From positions 248,001 to 312,000 of the forward strand of contig NZ_JAGE01000001.1 in the NCBI RefSeq assembly GCF_000526495.1: 64,000 nucleotides of DNA. Reading direction: 5' to 3'. Every line of letters starts with the position of its first letter. The stretch's first letter is position 1. The DNA is from Ruminiclostridium josui JCM 17888. Its GTDB lineage: Bacteria > Bacillota > Clostridia > Acetivibrionales > DSM-1351. A model generated the notes under the pieces. The model ran no database searches, had not been told where the DNA came from, and saw nothing but the letters and a program-made list of their open reading frames with translations. The position numbers were made by a program, and so were the translations under genes. Shown in pieces: positions 48,725 through 55,763 of this stretch.

Positions 48725-48774
48725 CACTTCTGTTTGTTACTTTTCATTATATTATCCGAATAATATTTGTCAAT
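48725..48774 (-). promoter_or_regulatory. Recombinase promoter overlapped by an att-arm copy
   Basis: On the minus strand TTGACA (48774-48769), a 16-bp spacer and TATAAT (48752-48747) form a near-consensus sigma-A promoter. Just downstream, at the expected start of transcription, is the 14-mer ACACTTCTGTTTGT (plus strand 48725-48738), identical to the arm at 53341-53354. Binding of recombinase here would block its own promoter, so autorepression is a reasonable inference. Confidence 0.75.
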
Positions 48775-48785
48775 TGTTTCCCAAC

Positions 48786-48810
48786 AAAAAAGCACCGATT
48801 TCCGGTGCAA
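48786..48810 (-). terminator. Terminator after the galactanase gene
   Basis: The stem GCACCG/CGGTGC is followed on the minus strand by TTTTTTG, 20 bases after the galactanase stop. It separates this gene from the recombinase promoter. Confidence 0.85.
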
Positions 48811-48829
48811 TTTTTGAATTTCATATATA

Positions 48830-50101
48830 CTAATTTAAAAACCCTTCCAATGCAATTGTTGGTTTACCATCTGAGTTCCAGCAGCCTTTAGTATAACCGT
48901 TCATTCCCGGGTATGACTCCGGCTCCCAATAGAATACACCCAACCCCTTATTTTTTGGTAAAGACTTAGTTTTGCTTATCATGTCAGCAATAAATGCTTT
49001 GCTTTCTGAAGCGTAGTCATATGACATTCCTATTTCACATATCATTATTTCTTTATTATACCTTGATACCATATCCTTCATGTTCGAGAGGCATTGGCTT
49101 GAAAGAGCAGTATAGTTATCTTTCTCAGGATATAGTGACATTCCGATAACATCGTATTTTGCTCCATTAGATTTAAGGCCGTCAAACATCCACCTGAATA
49201 ACGAATTATTAAATCCATTTGATAAATGTACAATTACCTTGGTTTGTGAACTTACGGCTTTTACAGCATCATATCCACAATTTACTAGCCATGCGAAGTT
49301 TTTCATATTATTTGATGCTTTTCCATCCTCCCACAGCATTCCATTGTTGGTTTCATTACCAACCTGCACCCACTCAGGTAATATTCCATTATTCTTAAGT
49401 TGAGTCATTACATCATATGTATAGTCATACGTCATCTTCATTAAACCATTGAAATCCAGTTTTGACCATGCTGCAGGTTTTGTCTGTTTTCCCGGATCTG
49501 CCCAGGAATCACTATAATGAAAATCAATCATAATCTTGAAACCAAGGTTTTTGGCTCTCTTTGCCAGTGCTATTGTTTCACTAGTACTACAGTGTCCGTT
49601 CCATTTATCTGTGGAAGGATTAACCCAGGTTCTTATTCTCACTGAGTTAATTCCATAGTCTTTTAATATTTGTAAACAATCCTTTTGAACGCCATTTTTG
49701 TTATAAAACTTATAACCATTTGCCTCCATCTGAGGGAGCCAGCTTATATCAGCACCTTTTGCAAACATACTCGTAGGAGTTTCTGCAGGAAATTTTTCTA
49801 TAATTCCTAAAATAAAACTTTTAGTTAAAGAAATATCCAACGAGTCTATGCTACCATCTCCATTTACATCAGCAGCACTTTTCCCGTTAGCATCAGGGAA
49901 GTCAGTTATATTTCCCAGTAAGTAGCTTTTTATTAGTGCATAATCAATTGAATTTACTTCTCCACTTCCGTCCACGTCACCATATAAAAACTGTGAAGTA
50001 GTTGCTGAAACCATATTTTTATTTATAAAAAAATTCCCCAATACTATCATCAAAACTAAAAGAGGGACAACAATCAATTTATTTAATTTAAAAGTGTTCA
50101 T
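48830..50101 (-). CDS. Cellulosomal endo-beta-1,4-galactanase (dockerin I - GH53)
   Basis: The 423-residue secreted enzyme has a signal or anchor helix (about 8-30), a type I dockerin near the N-terminus (two Ca2+-binding repeats, GDVDGSGEVNSIDYALIKSY at 41-60 and ADVNGDGSIDSLDISLTKSF at 77-96), and a GH53 domain from about residue 112. The catalytic glutamates are in VQVGNETNNGMLW (acid/base) and MICEIGMSY (nucleophile). It cuts beta-1,4-galactan of type I arabinogalactan and pectin side chains while bound to the cellulosome scaffold. An N-terminal dockerin is less common than a C-terminal one. The gene is cargo in the spoIVA element and has no functional link to sporulation. Confidence 0.92.
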   Translation of the reverse strand: MNTFKLNKLIVVPLLVLMIVLGNFFINKNMVSATTSQFLYGDVDGSGEVNSIDYALIKSYLLGNITDFPDANGKSAADVNGDGSIDSLDISLTKSFILGIIEKFPAETPTSMFAKGADISWLPQMEANGYKFYNKNGVQKDCLQILKDYGINSVRIRTWVNPSTDKWNGHCSTSETIALAKRAKNLGFKIMIDFHYSDSWADPGKQTKPAAWSKLDFNGLMKMTYDYTYDVMTQLKNNGILPEWVQVGNETNNGMLWEDGKASNNMKNFAWLVNCGYDAVKAVSSQTKVIVHLSNGFNNSLFRWMFDGLKSNGAKYDVIGMSLYPEKDNYTALSSQCLSNMKDMVSRYNKEIMICEIGMSYDYASESKAFIADMISKTKSLPKNKGLGVFYWEPESYPGMNGYTKGCWNSDGKPTIALEGFLN

Positions 50102-50203
50102 TTAAATTCCCCCAATATACTTCTTACTATTAGTGTAATATTAAGTATATTATACCAATTAATGCAATATATTTACAACCTTCATTATTTCTCTAATAAA
50201 AAA

Positions 50204-50275
50204 GGGGGTATCGCAAAACTTATTTTTTATCTTTTCTAACCGTACATGAGTACAATTGTATCAATGGAAGCTTGG
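50204..50275. repeat. Partial copy of the MITE-like repeat
   Basis: GGGGGTATCGCAAAAC and the following bases (TATCTTTTCTAACC, AATTGTATCAATGG, AAGCTTGG) align with the right end of the repeat at 3472-5083 read on its other strand. Only about 72 bp are alike and no second end is nearby, so this is a truncated copy. It lies inside the spoIVA element, in the gap between the galactanase and the 48-aa gene. Confidence 0.7.
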
Positions 50276-50300
50276 TTAAATATAAAGGCATTTCAATAAT

Positions 50301-50447
50301 TCATATTTTAACGCTATCTTTTAAAATTATTTCCTTTGCTTTTGTATACATTTCTTCGGTTATATACCCTTGTTCAAACAGTCGCTGGTTGATATGTAGT
50401 TTAACTTCCACTATCACAAGCTTCACCGCCTCTTCATTAAAAGCCAT
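50301..50447 (-). CDS. Small 48-aa protein in the spoIVA element
   Basis: ATG at 50447 is preceded by TTGGAGGT, a strong ribosome site. The product begins MAFNEEAVKLVIVEVKLHIN and goes on to RLFEQGYITEEMYTKAKEII. The second half has the short two-helix look of SHOCT-like domains (L-x-x-G-x-I-T/S-x-E-x-Y/F-x-x-x-K). I recall similar small proteins near clostridial serine recombinases. Excision by large serine recombinases normally needs a small directionality factor, so this is a candidate for that role; that is inference from size and place only. It could equally be a remnant gene of unknown function. Confidence 0.65.
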   Translation of the reverse strand: MAFNEEAVKLVIVEVKLHINQRLFEQGYITEEMYTKAKEIILKDSVKI

Positions 50448-50812
50448 TTTAACCTCCAATGTATTTTCTGTCTGTTATAATTTATTAGTTAAAAGCTTTT
50501 TTATGATTTAAATATAAAAACCGTTAAGTATTTCCGACAGCTACAACCATTTGTGACTAAAACAGATAAAAACTATTTTTATAGCATATATTTAAATGTT
50601 ATAATGTGTTATTATTGAAATGAATTATTTTTGAACAAAATACTCGAAAAAGGAATATAAACATTTTAAAACAGCATTTTTTTTACATTAAATGATATCA
50701 TTAATGAGAAAAACATAATATAATGTAAATTAGGATAGGTGTATTGGAAATTACTCATTGATTAAAATAAAAAATTTATTATCAAAGGATTCCGAGCTTG
50801 GAGGGAAATATA
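50448..50812. other. Non-coding gap between the 48-aa gene and agrC
   Basis: This 365-bp stretch separates two divergent genes, so it must hold the promoters of both. I found no gene, hairpin with a T run, or long repeat. It is very AT-rich and no promoter can be named with confidence. Confidence 0.5.
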
Positions 50813-52105
50813 GTGTTTATAATTGGTCAGCTGTTAATAAATACAGTTTTTGCAATGATAACTGCCTACATAACTTACTTATTTCTTAAAAATAATTTTA
50901 ATTTAAAAGTACAAATGAATTTTTTAGTTGCATTTATTGCTTGTAATGGTGTACTAAACGGAGTTTTGTCTACTTTATGGATGAGTGTACTTCCCATACC
51001 CAGTAATTTGCAATTTTTAAAATCTATTCTATTGACAATTCTCAATGTAATACTAATTAGGTACCTATTACGTGTTGAATGGCTAAAATCGGTATTATCC
51101 TTTTGTTTGATTATACTTTTTGTTGGAGTAGGAAATTTCACCGTACCATTGATTTTTTATTCTGTAGGTATTAATGCAACACCTGAGACAATAAATAATA
51201 ATCTATTTTTATTTTTTATTATGAATTTGATTATTTACTGCCTAGCTCTGGTTCTTATTAAATTTATACCTTATGCTAAATTAATCGGAAATATAAAAAA
51301 CCATACTCCCATAGGCATTTTACTTTTTATTACCATATTGATAATGGCCTCTTTTCTTGGAATGCATTTCGTAGTTCACTTTGACCCTGTCTCGTTTGTT
51401 ATTGTACTTATTTCATCTTTATCATATTTCTTCTTCTCGGCTTGGTATATAAACATCTATCATAAATACGAAATGAAGAAAGAAGAACAAAAACAGCAGG
51501 AATTCTATAATGAATCTCTTGCCAATACACTTCATGATTTAAGACGTATAAAACATGATCAAATGAATCACCTTTCTGTCTTATATGCTATGCACCAAAT
51601 GAACAAGTATGAAGCGGCTGCTTCATATCTAAAAGAAATAATAGGAACAAGTCAAAGTATAGGAAATACCGCTATATATAACATTAAGAATGCCGGACTA
51701 TTCGGATTAATATCCTCTAAAGTAAACTATGCCAATAGCCTTGGAATTAGTTTTAACTTGGATACCATCGGAGAAGTTGATTCTATTCCCAATATTAAAA
51801 TTTCTGATTTATGTGAAGTAATAGGCATTTATCTTGACAATGCATTGGAGGAGGTTTTAAGTAACGGAAAACTTAAGCTTGATATGAAAATTTTAAGTAC
51901 AGATGAGAGTCTTACAATTAGAATAGAAAACGAATGCGTTAAAACACCAAACACGAAAAGTTCATCAAAGGGAGCAGGACGTGGAAACGGGTTAGTCATT
52001 GCAAATAAAATACTTGCTTCATATAAAAATATTTCAAGTTCTACTATATTTGATGAAAAAAGAATGGTATTCGCACAAGTTATTAGAATAGCAAAAGAGG
52101 CTTAA
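50813..52105 (+). CDS. agrC: AgrC-type sensor histidine kinase
   Basis: The 430-residue kinase has an N-terminal polytopic membrane sensor with six or seven helices (residues 1-215) and a cytoplasmic HPK10/GHKL kinase part with the phospho-His in LRRIKHDQMNHLSVLYAM, then IYLDNALEEV and GAGRGNGLVIANKIL. This is the AgrC layout for sensing cyclic peptides. The GTG at 50813 is preferred because the GGAGGG site lies just upstream; an in-frame TTG at 50798 would overlap that site. It is convergent with agrBD. No LytTR-type response regulator (AgrA) lies in the window, so its partner must be elsewhere. Confidence 0.88.
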   Translation: MFIIGQLLINTVFAMITAYITYLFLKNNFNLKVQMNFLVAFIACNGVLNGVLSTLWMSVLPIPSNLQFLKSILLTILNVILIRYLLRVEWLKSVLSFCLIILFVGVGNFTVPLIFYSVGINATPETINNNLFLFFIMNLIIYCLALVLIKFIPYAKLIGNIKNHTPIGILLFITILIMASFLGMHFVVHFDPVSFVIVLISSLSYFFFSAWYINIYHKYEMKKEEQKQQEFYNESLANTLHDLRRIKHDQMNHLSVLYAMHQMNKYEAAASYLKEIIGTSQSIGNTAIYNIKNAGLFGLISSKVNYANSLGISFNLDTIGEVDSIPNIKISDLCEVIGIYLDNALEEVLSNGKLKLDMKILSTDESLTIRIENECVKTPNTKSSSKGAGRGNGLVIANKILASYKNISSSTIFDEKRMVFAQVIRIAKEA

Positions 52106-52119
52106 TAGCCTCTTTTTGC
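52091..52119. terminator. Bidirectional terminator between agrC and agrD
   Basis: GCAAAAGAGGCT and AGCCTCTTTTTGC form a near-perfect hairpin with A/T runs on both sides. It overlaps the agrC stop codon and lies next to the agrD stop. Confidence 0.8.
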
Positions 52120-52254
52120 TTACTTGAGTAATGATTTTGGGCATTCTTTTTGATAATAAGACCAAAACCAGCATGCACCTGCAGACGCAGTAGCTGCAAA
52201 TACTCCGATTAGAGATAGAACAGTTAGTACCAGTAATTTAATTTTACCCTTCAT
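52120..52254 (-). CDS. agrD: AgrD cyclic autoinducer peptide precursor
   Basis: The 44-residue peptide has the three AgrD parts: an amphipathic N-terminal leader (MKGKIKLLVLTVLSLIGVFA), a core around ACWFWSYYQ, and a charged recognition tail KECPKSLLK. By analogy with the C. perfringens precursor, where CLWFT is followed by a tail ending in PKSL, the mature signal here is probably a thiolactone ring formed by Cys28 with the residue four places on (CWFWS), perhaps with extra N-terminal residues. The ATG overlaps the agrB stop (ATGA), which shows coupling. The gene is too short for most gene finders. Confidence 0.9.
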   Translation of the reverse strand: MKGKIKLLVLTVLSLIGVFAATASAGACWFWSYYQKECPKSLLK

Positions 52255-52835
52255 GTAATTATCCCACCCCTCTTATTTTTTGTTAATCTATACACTATAG
52301 GTGTAATATTAACCGCTGATATTAGTGTAATTACTGAAATGATATTTGAGTAAATGTCAGGAACTATAAGTGTAATAACAAAGCATATTGCTAATAAAAT
52401 ACTACCCTTTATCCTTAACTCCTTTTTTCTTTTCTCAGTTACAATTGGTTTTGACGTCAGATCTGCAGGTGCGTATAAAAATGTCAAAATCCCTGATATA
52501 GCAAATAAAACTATATTTAAGAATTTAATATTAAGAATCTGTGCCAGATATACAGTACCGAATATAAATAAAAAGTGAGTGATTACACATCCAATTTGCG
52601 TTTTTGCATGTACTCCTCCTAAGTAGGATTTGTTTAATGAGAAAACTATTACAGCAACTACCGCATACTTCAATTGTCCCAGAAATAAAGCTGTAAGTAA
52701 CACTGCAAGTAATTTCAAACCATCTGCAAAAGCCATATACAAACCATAATCAATTTGCTCAGCTTTTTCTTCTGAGATTCCCGGAATATTTAAAACAATC
52801 TCATTAGTGATTTTCTTTGTTATTTCCTCTAGCAC
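52251..52835 (-). CDS. agrB: AgrB peptide-processing membrane protease
   Basis: The 194-residue membrane protein has about five helices and the AgrB catalytic pair His76 and Cys83 in YLGGVHAKTQIGC, with the same seven-residue spacing as in Staphylococcus AgrB. It cuts the C-terminal tail of AgrD and closes the thiolactone ring, and helps export. The start is GTG at 52835 after GGTGGTG. It overlaps agrD by four bases. The pair agrBD is inside the spoIVA element and would be lost with it on excision. Confidence 0.93.
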   Translation of the reverse strand: MLEEITKKITNEIVLNIPGISEEKAEQIDYGLYMAFADGLKLLAVLLTALFLGQLKYAVVAVIVFSLNKSYLGGVHAKTQIGCVITHFLFIFGTVYLAQILNIKFLNIVLFAISGILTFLYAPADLTSKPIVTEKRKKELRIKGSILLAICFVITLIVPDIYSNIISVITLISAVNITPIVYRLTKNKRGGIIT

Positions 52836-53298
52836 CCAATCACCACCACTTACATTTTACACCATTATATACTATTTTTCTTTCTTTGTCGATATTTTTT
52901 TCCCAATATTGATATGCAATACCACTCATTATGACAAAGAGCATATATTCCATAATATTAAAATTAAGTGCCAAATGCTACATTTATTTGCTTATGCATC
53001 GTATAATTTTTTATAACCATGCCATAATTTGTCCTAAATTATACATATTTCTTTCTACTTCTTCATCATTAAGCTGTATTCTAATCCTTTTGCTACTGTA
53101 TATCAATTTTATTTTTTTTGCATTTAATCTATTTTGTTACTTTTTTATAATTAAGTGTATTTAAAACCATGCTACAATCTGAAATTGATTAAGTCAAGCT
53201 ACATTTATTCGCGCACAAAATTACAGCCTGCAAAGACTCTTTTTTGCAGGCTGTATGCTTATGAAACCCCTATAAGAATTTGAACATTAAATTTAAAA
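52836..53298. other. AT-rich stretch between agrB and the spoIVA 5' part
   Basis: This stretch holds the agrB promoter region and a hairpin, ACAGCCTGCAAA / TTTGCAGGCTGT (53222-53256), about 45 bp after the end of the spoIVA 5' frame. On the minus strand it is followed by a short T run, so it may stop spoIVA transcription inside the element. A 31-codon frame from a TTG at 53106 to 53011 (minus), with the text IRIQLNDEEVERNMYNLGQI, looks protein-like but has no ribosome site; it may be a gene remnant. Confidence 0.5.
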
Positions 53299-54567
53299 TC
53301 ACGCGGTTTTGTTGTTCCTGTACCTCCTCTTGTTAAGATTACACTTCTGTTTGTACCTAACAATATGTATTGAAGGAGCACTTGCTCTAAGTTTTACCCC
53401 AAACTTGTTACCCTGCTTGATAATCTCAGGTTCTTCCAACGTGAGTTCTTCCATATGCGGTGAGACCATACCATACCCCTTAACCTTAACTTCATGTAAG
53501 GCATATTCTACTCTGTCATATTCCTTCTTTATTCTTGCAAGATCTTTTATAAGACTTATAAGTTTATGCTCACCCTCTATTTCTATTCCTGACTCTTCAC
53601 TTAAAATCTTATACAAAAGTCCATCAGCAGCCGATAAATCGATTAATACAGTGCCTTCTCCTAGACTTACCTTATCTATAGCAGCCCTTTTGACAAATTC
53701 ATATTGTTCAAAAGAAGGCAGAGCGTCCTTTATTGCACGTATTTTCGTAGCTGCTTTAAAAGTATTCCTGATTGAGTCAATAATATCTGCTTTTAGCCAA
53801 TGAGAATCATCCAAAGCTTCCACCCATCTCGGTATATTTATACCTATTTCACAGATAGGGAACTCGTGCAGAACCTTTTCCATAATCGTATCAACATCAT
53901 CAATTCTCATCTGCAGACAATCCATTGCAATTACGGTTACACCGTACTTTTGCTCCAACTCGTCACGCAATTTCAGTGTCTCTGAATCCCTGGGATTTGT
54001 TGAATTAATAATCACTACAAAAGGTTTATTAATAGCCTTTAGCTCTGTTATTACTCTTCTTTCAGCTTCAACATAATCCTCTCTTGGAATTTCAGAAATT
54101 GAGCCGTCTGTTGTGATTACAATACCTATGGTTGAATGTTCATTGATTACTTTCTTAGTACCAAGCTCAGCTGCTTCCTCAAAAGGTATCTGACGATCAA
54201 ACCACGGTGTTGAAACCATTCTCGGTGCATCATTCTCCAAATGTCCCATTGCACCTTTTACCATGTAACCCACACAGTCAATCATTCTTACTTTAATCTG
54301 CACATTTTCGTCAATAACAACTTCTACTGCTTCATTGGGGATAAATTTAGGTTCAGTGGTCATTATAGTTCTTCCGGATGCACTTTGCGGAAGTTCATCT
54401 ATTGCCCTCTCTTTTTGATATGTGTTCTCTATATTTGGGATAACCAACAATTCCATGAACCTTTTAATAAAAGTTGATTTTCCCGTTCTTACAGGTCCCA
54501 CAATTCCTATGTAAATATCCCCTTGAGTTCTTTCAGCTATTTGCTGGTATATGTTGAATTTATCCAC
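53299..54567 (-). CDS. spoIVA: spoIVA, separated 5' part (residues 1-401 plus foreign tail)
   Basis: SpoIVA is the ATPase that polymerises on the forespore surface to form the basement layer of the spore coat. This part starts at GTG 54567 (GGGAGGG upstream) and has the Walker A-type motif GPVRTGKST (residues 24-32), PQSASGRTIMTTEPKF, VDCVGY-like MIDCVGYMVKG and VITTDGSISEI. True homology ends at SAPSIH (residue 401). The last 21 residues (from IVRYKQ on) are read from the inserted element and are not SpoIVA. In this form the protein lacks its C-terminal domain. The remaining 91 residues are at 46792-47073. Rejoined length is 492. A sigma-E-type promoter upstream is expected, but I could place only weak matches. 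Confidence 0.93.
   Translation of the reverse strand: MDKFNIYQQIAERTQGDIYIGIVGPVRTGKSTFIKRFMELLVIPNIENTYQKERAIDELPQSASGRTIMTTEPKFIPNEAVEVVIDENVQIKVRMIDCVGYMVKGAMGHLENDAPRMVSTPWFDRQIPFEEAAELGTKKVINEHSTIGIVITTDGSISEIPREDYVEAERRVITELKAINKPFVVIINSTNPRDSETLKLRDELEQKYGVTVIAMDCLQMRIDDVDTIMEKVLHEFPICEIGINIPRWVEALDDSHWLKADIIDSIRNTFKAATKIRAIKDALPSFEQYEFVKRAAIDKVSLGEGTVLIDLSAADGLLYKILSEESGIEIEGEHKLISLIKDLARIKKEYDRVEYALHEVKVKGYGMVSPHMEELTLEEPEIIKQGNKFGVKLRASAPSIHIVRYKQKCNLNKRRYRNNKTA
53343..53372. other. Attachment site at the agrB end (att core plus arm)
   Basis: The core ATATGTATTG (53363-53372) is preceded inside the element, after nine bases, by the arm ACTTCTGTTTG (53343-53353), the exact inverse of the arm at the other end. 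With both ends joined, the two 11-bp arms flank 26 bp, giving a 48-bp site centred on the core, a size typical of attP sites of large serine recombinases. Confidence 0.85.
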
Positions 54568-54798
54568 CTTTAGAACCCTCCCCTATATTGTTACACGTCC
54601 CGTTACGGACTATGTATATTGTCTTTTTCAATATTAAATATATGTCCGAAAACAGTTATTATTACAAAAAAATAAATTTATTGAAAAATGTGTTTATATA
54701 CTGAAAACGTTGGGACGACTGATGTAAATCACGACAACCTATTTTCACAAGACGGGAATTGACATTAACAAACATTCCACGATATAATTTTTTTATAT

Positions 54799-54951
54799 AA
54801 AGGCTGAATCCTCATTAAATGAGGTACGGAGGAACCAATTTTGGGGCTAATCTGAAAAAGATAATTAGTAAGTGTACATACATATAATCATATTTGTCTT
54901 TTTCGTAGGGCGTCCTATTACCCGAACCCGACAGCTAACTTCGGAAGCCAT
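54799..54951 (+). promoter_or_regulatory. c-di-AMP riboswitch (ydaO/yuaA type)
   Basis: Conserved blocks are present in order: AAGGCTGAATCC, GAGGTACGGAGGAACCAAT, TTGGGGCTAATC, then GTAGGGCGTCC, TACCCGAACCCGACAGC and TAACTTCGGAAGCC. It lies directly upstream of a cell-wall hydrolase gene, the commonest type of target. High c-di-AMP should turn the gene off. Confidence 0.95.
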
Positions 54952-54966
54952 AAATAGGAGGCTAAA

Positions 54967-55674
54967 ATGTTACAACTAAAGAGAATGATTTCCGGTGCAG
55001 CAACCATTGTGTTGTGCCTGGGATTGTTTGCATTTTCATCTTTTGCTGATGAAATTCAGACTGGAACAGTTTCCGCATCTGTTCTAAATCTCCGAAGTGA
55101 ACCCGGAACAACTTCAAAGGTCTTAGGAAGTATGACCCGAGGGGACAAGCTCAGTATTCTTGAAAGTTCTGGTGATTGGTTAAAAGTAAAAACATCAGAT
55201 GGTAAAACAGGTTGGGCTTTCAGTCAATATGTTGTTCTTTCCAAAATTTCTGATGCCAAAACATCAGACAAGCAGTCTGAAAATTCTGCTGACCAATCAG
55301 AGCAGATTGTGAATTTTGCAAAAACTTTATTGGGTACAGAGTATGTTTATGGAGGTACAACTCCTAAGGGCTTTGATTGCTCAGGATTTGTACAGTATGT
55401 TTTTAAGCACTTTGATATTTCATTAGAAAGGGTAGCTTCCAAGCAGGCAACCCAAGGCAGTAGTGTTTCAAGTCAAGACCTGAGTGCAGGTGATTTAGTT
55501 TTCTTTGACACAGATGGAGGTCACAACAGTATTAGCCATGTAGGGATATACATTGGCAACGGACAATTTATCCATGCGGCATCAGGAAGCTCTACACGAA
55601 AAGTTATAATTTCTGATATGACTTCCGGGTATTATGCAAACAATTTCATGAAAGCAAAACGAGTTATAGTATAA
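54967..55674 (+). CDS. Secreted SH3 - NlpC/P60 peptidoglycan hydrolase
   Basis: The 235-residue protein has a signal peptide (cut near residue 28, FSSFADE), a bacterial SH3 domain (about 33-92: VLNLRSEPGTTSKVLG, DWLKVKTSDGKTGW), a polar linker and an NlpC/P60 domain with catalytic Cys138 in FDCSGFVQYVF and the histidine in SHVGIYIG. It is expected to cut gamma-D-Glu to diamino-acid bonds in peptidoglycan stem peptides. The ATG follows TAGGAGG. The c-di-AMP riboswitch upstream ties it to osmotic and cell-wall control. A terminator follows. Confidence 0.95.
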   Translation: MLQLKRMISGAATIVLCLGLFAFSSFADEIQTGTVSASVLNLRSEPGTTSKVLGSMTRGDKLSILESSGDWLKVKTSDGKTGWAFSQYVVLSKISDAKTSDKQSENSADQSEQIVNFAKTLLGTEYVYGGTTPKGFDCSGFVQYVFKHFDISLERVASKQATQGSSVSSQDLSAGDLVFFDTDGGHNSISHVGIYIGNGQFIHAASGSSTRKVIISDMTSGYYANNFMKAKRVIV

Positions 55675-55682
55675 TTTTGTGG

Positions 55683-55707
55683 CTGCTCTTTTTGAGCAGT
55701 TTTTTTC
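55683..55707 (+). terminator. Terminator after the NlpC/P60 gene
   Basis: The stem CTGCTC / GAGCAG is followed by TTTTTTTC, eight bases after the stop codon. Confidence 0.9.
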
Positions 55708-55714
55708 TTAGCTA

Positions 55715-55753
55715 AAAAGGGCTGTCTTCCAATAAGAATTGGATGGCAGCCCT
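55715..55753 (-). terminator. Terminator after gpsA
   Basis: AGGGCTG(TC/CC)ATCC-type arms form a long stem, 55718-55753, followed on the minus strand by TTTTTAGC. It lies 10 bases past the gpsA stop. Confidence 0.85.
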
Positions 55754-55763
55754 ATCATCAACA

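Larger units (their letters stand above)
47066..53372. mobile_element. Skin-like intervening element within spoIVA (6.3 kb)
   Basis: The element is bounded by two direct copies of ATATGTATTG (47066-47075 and 53363-53372), 6297 bp apart, placed exactly where SpoIVA coding breaks off and resumes. Cargo: large serine recombinase at one end, GH53 dockerin galactanase, a 48-aa protein, agrC, agrD, agrB. No integrase other than the recombinase, no conjugation and no phage structural genes are present. The recombinase type, the direct core repeat and the in-frame restoration are the defining features of skin-type elements (sigK in Bacillus and Clostridioides, and others). Whether excision is tied to sporulation cannot be read from the sequence; a simple insertion that inactivates spoIVA is the alternative. 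Confidence 0.9.

Noticed and set aside
53011-53106. A 31-residue gene upstream of agrB
   Set aside because: The text looks protein-like, but the TTG start has no ribosome site and no family is recognised; it is noted only as a possible remnant.
47066-53372. Integrative conjugative element or prophage
   Set aside because: No relaxase, coupling protein, capsid, terminase or replication gene is seen; only a recombinase and a few cargo genes.
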